Of a DNA stretch of 64,000 nucleotides, positions 1-6,675 are shown in pieces (within the stretch, counting starts at the first letter, position 1; each line of letters opens with the position of its first letter). A program made the translations under genes and the position numbers. Source of the stretch: Hymenobacter arizonensis (lineage in GTDB: Bacteria > Bacteroidota > Bacteroidia > Cytophagales > Hymenobacteraceae). The notes beneath the pieces were generated by a model that worked only from the letters and a program-made list of their open reading frames with translations, had not been told where the DNA came from and made no database searches. Where the stretch lies: assembly GCF_900115775.1 (NCBI RefSeq), contig NZ_FOXS01000009.1, positions 93,774 to 157,773 of the forward strand. The letters are read 5' to 3'.

Positions 1-549
1 GGGCTGCTGGGGCTCGCCTGCGCCGCCGTCGGCTGCGCCCCCGAGTGGGAAAACAGCCGACGCGTGTTCGTGCGCAACCGCACGGGGGCCGAGGTGCGGC
101 TCACCTGGCACGTGCCGTGCCCCGCCCGGCCCTTCCCAAGCCCGTGGCCGGGCGACGGGGCCGAAGTGGCGGTGGTCGAGCCCGACGCCACGCATCGCCC
201 CCGCCTGGTGCCGCACGGCCGGGACACGCTGTGGGCGGGCTGGCGGGACACGGTGCGCGCGCACGTGGCGCCGATCCCCGGGGACTCCGTGGCCGTAACC
301 GTGCGCTTGGCCGCGGGCACGCGCTTGCTGGTGGCCGAGCGGAACGAGGCCTACCGGCACGCCCCCACGGACGGGATCCGGGTGTTTGACTTTGCACTCG
401 TGCCTGGCACCGCGCACTGGGTGGATGCCGTCGGGCACGTCCACCGCCGCCGCCTGCACCCGTGCCGCTGGCGCGCGAGGCAAGACGAAGAAGCGGCCCA
501 ACAGCAGTCGCGCTCGTACTTCCTCGAACGCGACATTTATTTATACTAA
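1..549 (+). CDS. Putative lipoprotein, 5' end outside window
   Basis: The frame is open from base 1 and reads GLLGLACAAVGCAPEW, a hydrophobic stretch ending in a lipobox-like AVGC (Cys about residue 12 of the visible part), then about 170 residues of soluble protein to a TAA at 547-549. The ATG/GTG starts inside the window (GTG at 64) would cut off this signal, so the true start lies upstream. I do not recognise the family. The mature part is rich in Arg, Pro and Val with no obvious motif. It is the first of a series of small single genes that alternate in strand and are separated by the 32-nt repeat, which follows five bases after its stop. Probably exported and membrane anchored; function unknown. 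Confidence 0.6.
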   Translation, partial: GLLGLACAAVGCAPEWENSRRVFVRNRTGAEVRLTWHVPCPARPFPSPWPGDGAEVAVVEPDATHRPRLVPHGRDTLWAGWRDTVRAHVAPIPGDSVAVTVRLAAGTRLLVAERNEAYRHAPTDGIRVFDFALVPGTAHWVDAVGHVHRRRLHPCRWRARQDEEAAQQQSRSYFLERDIYLY

Positions 550-553
550 CCTG

Positions 554-585
554 TCACGAAAACGGTCCGAATCGCAAAACGAGCG
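554..585 (+). repeat. Cassette-border repeat, copy 1
   Basis: A 32-nt copy of the repeat whose two conserved halves read TCAnnnAAACGGTCC and GCAAAACGAGCG. It lies between two convergent genes. Copy 2 (1255-1286) has the same length and differs at only a few positions. Confidence 0.7.
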
Positions 586-616
586 TTACACTGCGCTGGT
601 GGAGCAGGTGCACAAG

Positions 617-1149
617 TTATTTAATCTTCTGTAAGGGCATACGGCGCCCTTGCTCATCAAAATCGATTCGCTCGTCTAACACGGCTTTGGCCGCTCCCTC
701 AAAGTGGCCCCAGCGCCGAATGCTCAACGTATCCCGCCGGTTCCCTCCCCTAAACTCAACGTCCGCCTCTTCGATAAAGGCGCGCCCTTCCCGCTGCGTG
801 CGAACACTTTTTAGCGCAACGTACAAGTCGCCGTTCTCCCGGTAGTTCCGATCGTATCCCGGACCGCTCCGCTTCGGTGGTAGCTGTACCACGTCCCGTG
901 CTCCGTAAAGCGCACGTGGCCGGGACGGTCGACTTCGGCCCGCAGCGGCCCTTGGGAATACAATTGGCGGGGCGTGAAGCGCCAGTACGAGGTGTGCACC
1001 TTGTCGACGGGGCGCCCGGTCTGCAATACCTGCCGCTCTTCCCGGGTTAGGTGTTTTCGGTAGTGCTGCTGCTCATACGCCTGTGGGACGCACGCGGTCA
1101 GCATCCCCGCCATTAGGCCGGCCCACAGCCGTGAATAATCGGTTTTCAT
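617..1149 (-). pseudogene. Frameshifted MORN-like lipoprotein
   Basis: Two overlapping minus-strand frames make one gene. The first part (from ATG at 1149) starts MKTDYSRLWAGLMAGMLTAC, a lipoprotein signal with lipobox LTAC, and runs to HGTWYSYHRSGAVR. The second part (to the TAA at 617-619) continues with YDRNYRENGDLYVALKS. The frame must change near 850-860, consistent with one missing base after the codons for GAVR. The joined protein would be about 177 residues. The HG.W..Y...G.....NY..NGDL pattern resembles MORN-type repeats of YwqK-like proteins, sometimes annotated as antitoxins; this is family resemblance only. It is divergent from the small membrane gene at 1359 with a repeat copy between them. 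A sequencing error could also explain the shift. Confidence 0.6.
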
Positions 1150-1254
1150 TTGGGGTAGATAAACGGCAACGAGGATGGTTTGATGAGGCAGTGATGTTTG
1201 TGCCTGTTATCGATGCAGCAAACATAAGGCGGCCCTACTGCTTGGGGAATGGGT

Positions 1255-1286
1255 TCAACCAAACGGTCCGAAAAGCAAAACGAGCG
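1255..1286 (+). repeat. Cassette-border repeat, copy 2
   Basis: 32 nt, with GTTCA just at the start, then AAACGGTCC and GCAAAACGAGCG. It lies between two divergent genes (617-1149 minus and 1359-1640 plus), so it is not simply a terminator. Confidence 0.7.
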
Positions 1287-1358
1287 ATTGTCATACCCTA
1301 TTTGATTGGCGTATTTTTCAGAACGAATGCCCCTTAACTCTCGGAGCACGCCCTAGCG

Positions 1359-1640
1359 ATGTACGCCCTTCTGCTGTTGAACGAAACATCGCCTATCACC
1401 TTTGGGCTGTGGCTTTTTGGCATCCCCACGCTGGTGCTGTACGTCGTCTTGGTGGTGTTCTTGTTTAAACGCAGTTCTTTGCGCTGGCGCCTAATGAGTT
1501 TGGTAGGGAGTCTGTTCTTTGCGTGGTTGGGGCTGGTGATAGGGGAAATGAATGCGTGGTGGACCCTAGCTGGCGTTGTGCCCTTAGCCACTTGGTTACT
1601 TGGATTGCGTTTCCTAAAAATTCCATCCAAAGGCTCATGA
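1359..1640 (+). CDS. Small integral membrane protein, 93 aa
   Basis: Begins ATG at 1359. Three hydrophobic segments are visible: about residues 15-35 (TFGLWLFGIPTLVLYVVLVV), 42-62 (LRWRLMSLVGSLFFAWLGLV) and 66-86 (AWWTLAGVVPLATWLLGL), separated by short polar loops with Lys/Arg (KRSSLRWR), and a basic C-terminus. No family recognised. It is one unit of the alternating single-gene series: repeat copy 2 lies upstream and copy 3 starts five bases after its stop. An inner-membrane location is inferred from the hydropathy only. Confidence 0.55.
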   Translation: MYALLLLNETSPITFGLWLFGIPTLVLYVVLVVFLFKRSSLRWRLMSLVGSLFFAWLGLVIGEMNAWWTLAGVVPLATWLLGLRFLKIPSKGS

Positions 1641-1644
1641 GCTG

Positions 1645-1674
1645 TCTAGCAAAACGGTCCGACGGGAAACGCGC
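1645..1674 (+). repeat. Cassette-border repeat, copy 3 (diverged)
   Basis: Keeps AAAACGGTCCGA exactly, but the second half has drifted to GGGAAACGCGC. It lies between two convergent genes, directly after the stop of the 93-aa membrane protein. Confidence 0.55.
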
Positions 1675-1694
1675 TCCGTTCAGTTGAAGTAGGG

Positions 1695-2222
1695 TTACTT
1701 TAGTTCCCGAAGGAGGATGGGCACGGCGCGGCCCTCAAAGCCCCTCAGCATGCGCTGATGCAGCACGTACCGCCGCGTTCCATTCCACTCCCGCAACACC
1801 ACCGAGTCGTGACGCACGACGTACTCGCCCGTCGCCACCTCGGTCGTGTACCCGTCTTTTTGGTTGGTGACATCCGAAATCGAGAACCCGTGCTTTTTCT
1901 TTTCAAGAATTAGTTCGTAGTGCTTCGCGTCTTGGGCAAAGGCATAGCGCAGGTAGCGACCTTGGCGGTCGTAGTCGTACCAGCTATCCAGCAGCAGCGC
2001 AAAAACGCCGCTAGCGAAAAAGACGTTGAGCAAAAAGGCCCCGGCCAGGGCGGGGCGTTTGCGCAGCCAGCACACGGCCGCCACCAAGGCGTTGAACACG
2101 GCCAGCAAGGGAATGATTACGGCACCGATGATGGCCACGTCTGGGGTGGGCCGCACCCACAGCAACCAGCCCCCGAGCAGCGCGACGTCCAGGGCCACGA
2201 GGACATACAGGATGTTAAACAT
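1695..2222 (-). CDS. Membrane protein with soluble C-terminal domain, 175 aa
   Basis: The start is set at ATG 2222 (MFNILYVLVALDVALLGG); the frame is open further upstream, but that part has no hydrophobic or coding character. Three membrane segments follow in the first 90 residues (LYVLVALDVALLGGWLLW, VAIIGAVIIPLLAVFNALVAAV, ALAGAFLLNVFFASGVFALLL). Then comes a soluble tail of about 80 residues rich in Tyr, Lys and charged residues (DSWYDYDRQGRYLRYAF, KKKHGFSISDV). Topology suggests an inner-membrane protein with a cytoplasmic or periplasmic sensor-like tail. No family recognised. It is one unit of the alternating gene series, convergent with 1359-1640 and divergent from 2360. Confidence 0.55.
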   Translation of the reverse strand: MFNILYVLVALDVALLGGWLLWVRPTPDVAIIGAVIIPLLAVFNALVAAVCWLRKRPALAGAFLLNVFFASGVFALLLDSWYDYDRQGRYLRYAFAQDAKHYELILEKKKHGFSISDVTNQKDGYTTEVATGEYVVRHDSVVLREWNGTRRYVLHQRMLRGFEGRAVPILLRELK

Positions 2223-2326
2223 GGGGCGACGAAAGGAGAGAAGTAGACCCGCACAAGGTACAGCAGGCCCCCGGGCCAAGGGCCGAGCAACGGCTAGTGT
2301 GGGGCCGAACCAAATGCCTTCCCAGT

Positions 2327-2356
2327 TCACGAAAACGGTGGTTCAAGCAATGGAGC
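2327..2356 (+). repeat. Cassette-border repeat, copy 4 (degenerate)
   Basis: Reads TCACGAAAACGGT like copy 1. The second half is weak (AAGCAATGGAGC against GCAAAACGAGCG). It lies between the divergent genes at 2222 (minus) and 2360 (plus), where the pattern predicts a copy. Confidence 0.4.
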
Positions 2357-2359
2357 TTT

Positions 2360-2620
2360 ATGCCTTTTACCTTGCCGCTCTTTATCAACTACCCCTCTTC
2401 ATCGGACATGACAAAAGATGAGCGGCAAACGCTTGCGAAAGAGCGCATCACTTGGCGGGGCGACCTCTCGGACGATTGTTCGGCCGATTGGGCCGGCTTG
2501 TTGCTGCGGGCCGAATGGATGGAAAAAAAGTGGTGGTGGTGGTGCGTCTACGACATGCAAGACGTGAACGAAGAGCAGATTGACAGTTCCAACAATTACA
2601 ACATGAGGTGGTCTAGCTAG
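2360..2620 (+). pseudogene. Immunity-like small gene cut by IS3 insertion
   Basis: From ATG 2360 (or ATG 2408, MTKDERQTLAKERITW) the frame encodes about 81 residues of its own, ending DVNEEQIDSSNNYN. It then runs into the left end of the IS3-family element at 2604 and stops at 2618-2620 inside it. The body has a Trp-rich core (ADWAGLLLRAEWMEKKWWWWCVYDM) with acidic surroundings. That composition is like many small immunity-type proteins, though I cannot name a family. The 3' end is not found on the other side of the IS, so the gene is truncated rather than just split. It is part of the alternating single-gene series. Confidence 0.5.
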
Positions 2621-3498
2621 GCTGGACACAATTGGGACGTGGTTTTGAAGTGGGTTTCAAAGTGGTTTGGCGATTGGTAACCGAGCGAAGAATGGCGTCG
2701 TTCGGCGTTGTAGTAGGCGATGTGGAAGCTGATTTCGAGCCTGGCCTCGGCCAGGCCGGGAAAGCGGCCGCCGTCGAGCAGTTCGGCTTTGAAACGGCTC
2801 CAAAAGGATTCGGCGTGGGCGTTGTCGTAGCAGTTGCCGCGCCGGCTCATGCTTTGCTGGGCGCCGTGTCGCGCCAGCAGGCCCTTGAATCGGGTAGCGG
2901 TGTACTGGCTGCCTTGGTCGGAGTGTACGATGAGGCCAGCCGCTGGCCGGCGCACGGCCAGGGCGCGGCGCAACGCCTCGCTGACCAAATCTTCGGGCAT
3001 GGTGTCGCGCACGTCCCAGCCCACGATTTTGCGCGAGCAACGGTCGAGCCAGACGGCCAGGTAGAGCCAGCCGCCGCCTTGGCGGGGCAAGTACGTGATG
3101 TCGCCCACCCAGACCCGGTTCGGGGCCGCAGGGGCCGGCTGGCCCAGCAAGCGGTTGGGCGCGGCGCGCACGGCCGGGTCGGAATCGGTGGTGCGGGGCA
3201 CAAATGAGCGGGGCTGCTGGGCGCGCAGCCCGTGGGCGTGGAGCACGCGGCGGATGCGCCACCGGCCCACCCGGTGGCCTTCGGCCTGCACTTCGGCCCG
3301 CAGCCGGCGCGTGCCGTACCGCTGGCTGTGGCGCGCAAACGCCGCGCGCACGGCGGCTTGCCAGCCCGGTTCCGGAGCCGGTTGGCCCTGCTGCCGGTGC
3401 CAGGCGTAGTACGCGCTGGGCGCGACCTGCAGGACGTGGCAGAGCTGGCGCACCGGTGCCTTGTTGGCCCGCCGGGCAATGTGCTGGTACACGCTCAC
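2617..3498 (-). CDS. IS3-family transposase OrfB (DDE integrase core)
   Basis: 293 residues read from GTG at 3498. The N-terminal HTH_21-type segment (RYGTRRLRAEVQAEGHRVGRWRIRR) is followed by the rve integrase core: first Asp in WVGDITYLP, second in VHSDQGSQYT, and Glu in CYDNAHAESFWSRFK, i.e. the DDE triad, and the typical end FHIAYYNAERRHSSLGYQSP. In IS3 elements OrfB is made as an OrfAB fusion by -1 frameshifting; the alternative GTG start overlaps the OrfA stop (GTGA). All key residues are present, so this copy may be active and could act in trans on the broken copy at 11504-12631. Confidence 0.9.
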   Translation of the reverse strand: MSVYQHIARRANKAPVRQLCHVLQVAPSAYYAWHRQQGQPAPEPGWQAAVRAAFARHSQRYGTRRLRAEVQAEGHRVGRWRIRRVLHAHGLRAQQPRSFVPRTTDSDPAVRAAPNRLLGQPAPAAPNRVWVGDITYLPRQGGGWLYLAVWLDRCSRKIVGWDVRDTMPEDLVSEALRRALAVRRPAAGLIVHSDQGSQYTATRFKGLLARHGAQQSMSRRGNCYDNAHAESFWSRFKAELLDGGRFPGLAEARLEISFHIAYYNAERRHSSLGYQSPNHFETHFKTTSQLCPA

Positions 3499-3797
3499 GG
3501 GGTCGGCTGGGCGAAGATGGCCAAGGCTTTTTTTAAAATAGCGAGCTCCTGCGCCAGCCGCTTATTGGCCGCGCGCAGGGCCCGTACCTCCGGGTCGCGG
3601 GCCACTTCCGCGCTGCCCACTTCGGCCACGAGCTGCGCCTGCTGCCAGCGGTAGAGCAGCTTGGGGCTGATGCCCAACGCGCGGGCGGCGGCTTGCGTGC
3701 TCCGACTTTCCGAAGCCAGGCGCAGGGCCTCGGCCTTAAACGCCTCGTCGTATTTACGTCGTTGGTCGGGCGACGACCCGCTCTTTTTGGCTGTCAT
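3495..3797 (-). CDS. IS3-family OrfA (HTH DNA-binding protein)
   Basis: 100 residues from ATG at 3797; the same start (MATKTSGS) is kept in the second copy, and the longer frame upstream is not. It has the HTH_Tnp_1 pattern RRKYDEAFKAEALRLASESRS...AARALGISPKLLYRWQ, followed by a leucine-rich coiled coil (EVRALRAANKRLAQELAILKKA) that mediates multimerisation in this family. It binds the terminal inverted repeats. Its stop TGA overlaps the OrfB GTG. Near its end lies a run of seven A then G on the coding strand, the usual place for programmed -1 frameshifting to make OrfAB. Confidence 0.88.
   Translation of the reverse strand: MTAKKSGSSPDQRRKYDEAFKAEALRLASESRSTQAAARALGISPKLLYRWQQAQLVAEVGSAEVARDPEVRALRAANKRLAQELAILKKALAIFAQPTP
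3527..3534 (-). other. Programmed -1 frameshift slip site
   Basis: On the coding (minus) strand the sequence is AAAAAAAG inside codons TTA AAA AAA GCC of orfA. A -1 slip there continues as SLGHLRPADPVSVYQ in frame with orfB. The decayed second copy, in which 11 bp here are deleted, reads straight into LGHLRPADPVS, which confirms the frame relation. Confidence 0.75.
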
Positions 3798-3850
3798 AAC
3801 AGAAGAAATATACGTCCTTCTTCTGTCCGGCATTCCTAGACCACCTCAGT

Positions 3851-3880
3851 TCAGCCAAACGGTCCCAAGGTAAACGAGCG
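3851..3880 (+). repeat. Cassette-border repeat, copy 5
   Basis: Reads TCAGCCAAACGGTCC then AAACGAGCG (30 nt). The IS3 right end finishes two bases before it and the barstar gene ends three bases after it, so the barstar unit begins exactly at this repeat. Confidence 0.65.
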
Positions 3881-3882
3881 TC

Positions 3883-4149
3883 CTAATGGACGTCGAGAAT
3901 AAACCCCGGTACTTCTTGCTCAGCATCCCGCAGGGTTTCGAGTACTTGGTCGGCGTACTGGCCAAGGTGCAGGCGGCACTGAGCAAAGTCCTGCCATTCC
4001 ACCGTTAAAGGAACATCTACGCATCTGATGCAGTCCCACAACGCATCTAAATTCTCGCCGTAGTAGTCGGGAAAGGAGAGTTTCTGCTTGAGCTGAGCGT
4101 GCAGCGCCGGTCTGCTTGTCATCTCTGCCCCCTGTAAAGCAACTTTCAT
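3883..4149 (-). CDS. Barstar-family ribonuclease inhibitor
   Basis: 88 residues from ATG 4149 (MKVALQGAEMTSRPALHAQL); the frame is open further upstream, but those codons fall in the repeat. The barstar signature is clear: LHAQLKQKLSFPDYYGENLDALWDCI, then a beta strand LTVEWQDF and a final helix/strand ending EVPGFILDVH. In barstar this fold plugs the active site of a secreted barnase-type RNase. No barnase-type toxin gene is seen nearby, so it is an orphan immunity gene. It lies between repeat copies 5 and 6 as a single-gene unit, divergent from the secreted-protein gene at 4280. Confidence 0.85.
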   Translation of the reverse strand: MKVALQGAEMTSRPALHAQLKQKLSFPDYYGENLDALWDCIRCVDVPLTVEWQDFAQCRLHLGQYADQVLETLRDAEQEVPGFILDVH

Positions 4150-4171
4150 GTTGGAAAGTACTAAGAAGTGT

Positions 4172-4203
4172 TCACGGAAACAGTCCAAACAGCAAAACGA
4201 GCG
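4172..4203 (+). repeat. Cassette-border repeat, copy 6
   Basis: 32 nt with TCACGGAAACAGTCC and a perfect second half GCAAAACGAGCG. It lies between the divergent barstar gene (minus) and the gene at 4280 (plus). Confidence 0.65.
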
Positions 4204-4279
4204 AATTTATTTCCTGCTACATTCATCGGACATTCGCGAAGCATGGGGCTTGCTGGTTCTTTCCCCTTTTTGACTCTTT

Positions 4280-4882
4280 ATGCTGGTCTGGCTACTTCCG
4301 TCGGTGCTGTGGGTGTGGTTCTGTCTGCCGGGTGGGGCCGCGCAGGTGGGGGCTCCGGCTCCTCTGCCGGTGAGCGTCCCGGCGCTACAGCAACAAAAAC
4401 GCGCGTTGGACGCCTACGCGCGGGCGCATCCCACCGGCTTTGTCACTTACGCCCGCATGGGCAACGGACGGCTGGTGCGGGTGAAGAATAACGACCTGCC
4501 CGACGACACCCAAACGGTGTACCGCATGCTCTTGAACCAGCACCGCGTCGTGCTCGTCCACGAAGCACCCACCAGTGAAAGCGGGGACTGGCACTTAACC
4601 CACACCCACTACTTCACCCCCCACGGGCAGACCTTTGCCTACGAATGCCGCACCGCCTTCTTCAATAGCTTGTGCACCCCCGACCCCGAGGGCGTCGCCC
4701 ACGAAACCCGGGTGCACTACTACGCCGCGGGCCGGCGCCTGCGCCCGGGCGAGTACCGGTTAACGGATAGCGAGGGCCGGTCTTTGCCAAAGGCGCGGTG
4801 TCAACTGCCCGTTGAAAGGCCCTATCAACTCAGCAAAACGGTGGCCGAGTTCATCCACAAAAACAAGTTGGCGCTCCATTAG
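4280..4882 (+). CDS. Secreted protein of unknown function, 200 aa
   Basis: ATG at 4280 gives a signal peptide (MLVWLLPSVLWVWFCLPGGAAQ, cleavage near residue 22). The mature part of about 178 residues has many His, Tyr and Arg (HLTHTHYFTPHGQTFAYECR) and three Cys (CRTAFFNSLC, CQLP) that could form disulphides. No family recognised. It is the last unit of the alternating series before the IS1182-type element. A stretch AAAACGGT near its 3' end resembles the start of the repeat, but lies in good coding sequence and is not counted as a copy. Confidence 0.6.
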   Translation: MLVWLLPSVLWVWFCLPGGAAQVGAPAPLPVSVPALQQQKRALDAYARAHPTGFVTYARMGNGRLVRVKNNDLPDDTQTVYRMLLNQHRVVLVHEAPTSESGDWHLTHTHYFTPHGQTFAYECRTAFFNSLCTPDPEGVAHETRVHYYAAGRRLRPGEYRLTDSEGRSLPKARCQLPVERPYQLSKTVAEFIHKNKLALH

Positions 4883-4949
4883 CCTCGGATTGGCAACCGG
4901 AGCCCTCGAGAAGGTACGTCCAAAGTGAAACGTACGCCGCTGTATCCGT

Positions 4950-4962
4950 TCAACAAAACGGT
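4950..4962 (+). repeat. Cassette-border repeat, copy 7, cut by IS1182 insertion
   Basis: Reads TCAACAAAACGGT, preceded by GT as in other copies (GTTCA), then is interrupted at once by the left inverted repeat of the IS1182-family element. On the far side the sequence resumes GGTGATTTTAG, so the second half is absent or strongly diverged. Confidence 0.45.
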
Positions 4963-4963
4963 A

Positions 4964-6560
4964 GTGGCTGTTGCAGAACCCAGGTTCGTAGAGGGAAGAT
5001 GCAAGGCAAGAAGCTGTTTCTCGACCAAGAGGTGGCCCGCTTTCGGCTTTCCGACCGGGTCTCGCCCCACAATCTGTACCGCCGGCTCGCGGAACTGGTG
5101 GACTGGTCGTTTCTCTACGACGAGACCCGGGCGCTGTACAGCCACACGGGCCAGCCTTCGCTCGACCCGGTCGTGTTCTTCAAGCTCGTGCTGGTGGGCC
5201 GGCTGGAAAACCTGGTCAGCGACCGCCGCCTGGTCGAGCACTGCGCCCTGCGGCTCGACATCCTGCTGTTCCTGGGCTACGAGGTGGACGAGGAGCTGCC
5301 CTGGCACTCGACCGTGAGCCGCACCCGCCAGCTGTTTCCGGCCGCCGTCTTCGAGCGCTTGTTCGACCACGTCTTTGCCCAGTGCGTGGCCCGGGGCCTG
5401 GTGGCCGGCGAGCGGCAGGCCGTCGACTCGGCCCCCGTCAAGGCCAACGCGTCGCTCGAATCGGTGCAAGTCAAGCAGCCCGCCGGGCCGCCCGGGCCCC
5501 GTCTGGCCACGGACGAGCCCGCACCACTGGCCCCGGCCGCGTCGGTGGTGACGGCCCCCGCGCACCAGCTGCGCAACCTGGCCGCCCACCAGGCCCGGCT
5601 CGTCGCCCACTCCAGCGTGCCGGGCGCGCAGCATCCCAAGGCGCGGCTGCTCAGCAACAAGACCCATTACAGCCCCGCCGACCCCGACGCGCGCATCTCG
5701 GTAAAACCCGGCAAGGCCCGGGCCCTGAACTACCTCTGCAGCCTGGCCGTGGACACGGCCAAGGGCGTCATCAGCCACGTGCAGGCCGATTTTGCCGACA
5801 GCCGAGACAGCTTGCACCTGCCCCGGCTGCTCACCGGGCTGCAACGGCGCTTGCGGTCCCACGAACTGCGCTTGCGCGACCTGTTGGCCGACGCTGGCTA
5901 CGCCAACGGTGCCAACTACGCCCTGCTCGAAGCCCAACACATCCGAGCGTGGATTCCCGTTTTTGGCAAGTACAAGCCCGACCTCGACGGCTTCGCCTGC
6001 GATGCACGCACCGATGCTTTTACCTGTGCCGAAGGCAAAACGCTCCCGTTCCAGAAGTACGACACGAACCAAGACGGGGGCTGGCACAAAATCTATTGGG
6101 CCGCCTGCCGCGACTGCCAACAGTGCCCGCGCAAGCCCACGTGTGCCCCACGTGCCCGGCGCAAGCAGATTAACCGCACGATTTACGACGCGGCCTACCG
6201 CCGGGCCTGGCTCCGCCAACAGAGCCGGCGGGGCCAGCGCTTGCGCCGGGTCCGCCAAGGCACGGTCGAACCCGTGTTCGGCAACCTGATTCACCACTAC
6301 GGCCTGCGCCGGCTCAACGTGCGCGGCTACGCGGGCGCTCACAAAACCATGCTGCTCACGGCCGTCGCCTACAATCTTAAAAAGCTACTCAAGTACCGCC
6401 CCCAGCGGCAAGTGAGCGCTGCTATGGTGCTCTCAAGGCTGCTTCTGGCGGCCAATAGGCGTGCTGGGCAGCGAAATAGGTGCCCCAAGCGCCCACTTGG
6501 GCACTCGCGAAGCGGCTACCCCAAAATGGAACACCATAACTCGAGTTCTGCAACAGCCAC
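4964..6560 (+). mobile_element. IS1182-family insertion sequence
   Basis: Bounded by perfect 16-bp inverted repeats GTGGCTGTTGCAGAAC (4964-4979) and its complement (6545-6560). The flanks are ggta on the left and ggtg on the right, so a short GGT duplication is possible if the left end includes one more A. It carries a single transposase gene on the plus strand. Inserted into the truncated repeat copy 7. Confidence 0.8.
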
Positions 6561-6675
6561 GGTGATTTTAGTTGATACTAAAGCTAGTCTGGTAATCACG
6601 TCTAATGGCACCATAATGTCGGGGTTTTTGTTTAATTTGTACTCTCGATTCCCGTTTACGTACTGCCTTTTATGA
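4999..6675 (+). CDS. IS1182-family transposase, C-terminus reads out of the element
   Basis: 558 codons from ATG 4999. N-terminal DUF772-type region (LYRRLAELVDWSFLYDETRALYSHTGQPSLDPVVFFKLVLVGRL...DRRLVEHCALRLDILLFLGYEVDEELPWHSTVSRTR). The DDE core shows QAVDSAPVKANAS (first Asp), LLADAGYANGANY (second Asp) and GTVEPVFGNLIHHYGLRRLNVRGYAGAHKTMLLTAVAYNLKKLLK (Glu and the C-terminal signature). A Cys-rich insert CRDCQQCPRKPTC lies before the last block. The frame passes through the right inverted repeat and stops at 6673-6675 in host DNA, overlapping the next gene start as ATGA, so about 39 residues at the end are not from the element. Confidence 0.85.
   Translation: MQGKKLFLDQEVARFRLSDRVSPHNLYRRLAELVDWSFLYDETRALYSHTGQPSLDPVVFFKLVLVGRLENLVSDRRLVEHCALRLDILLFLGYEVDEELPWHSTVSRTRQLFPAAVFERLFDHVFAQCVARGLVAGERQAVDSAPVKANASLESVQVKQPAGPPGPRLATDEPAPLAPAASVVTAPAHQLRNLAAHQARLVAHSSVPGAQHPKARLLSNKTHYSPADPDARISVKPGKARALNYLCSLAVDTAKGVISHVQADFADSRDSLHLPRLLTGLQRRLRSHELRLRDLLADAGYANGANYALLEAQHIRAWIPVFGKYKPDLDGFACDARTDAFTCAEGKTLPFQKYDTNQDGGWHKIYWAACRDCQQCPRKPTCAPRARRKQINRTIYDAAYRRAWLRQQSRRGQRLRRVRQGTVEPVFGNLIHHYGLRRLNVRGYAGAHKTMLLTAVAYNLKKLLKYRPQRQVSAAMVLSRLLLAANRRAGQRNRCPKRPLGHSRSGYPKMEHHNSSSATATVILVDTKASLVITSNGTIMSGFLFNLYSRFPFTYCLL

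Larger units (their letters stand above)
2604..3848 (-). mobile_element. IS3-family insertion sequence, intact copy
   Basis: The 1245-bp element is bounded by imperfect inverted repeats that begin TGAGGTGGTCTAG on both sides (2604-2616 and the complement at 3836-3848), the TG...CA ends usual for IS3 elements. It carries orfA and orfB on the minus strand with a poly-A slip site between them. A second, decayed copy lies at 11504-12631. No target duplication is visible (aca to the left, gtt to the right), which suggests a later deletion or rearrangement at one side. The right end abuts the repeat at 3851. Confidence 0.88.

Noticed and set aside
554..4203. Integron cassette array with attC sites
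   Set aside because: No integron integrase, no R'/R'' core pairs and no long imperfect palindromes; the repeat is 32 nt and not self-complementary.
554..4203. CRISPR array
   Set aside because: Spacing between repeat copies is hundreds of bases and holds genes; no cas genes in the window.
4831..4846. AAAACGGT inside the 200-aa gene as a further repeat copy
   Set aside because: It lies in well-behaved coding sequence, the rest of the motif is absent and it is not at a gene border.
4879..6342. 487-codon minus-strand frame across the IS1182-type element
   Set aside because: It is a shadow of the transposase in GC-rich DNA: no family pattern and runs of Val/Gly/Leu typical of a mirror frame.
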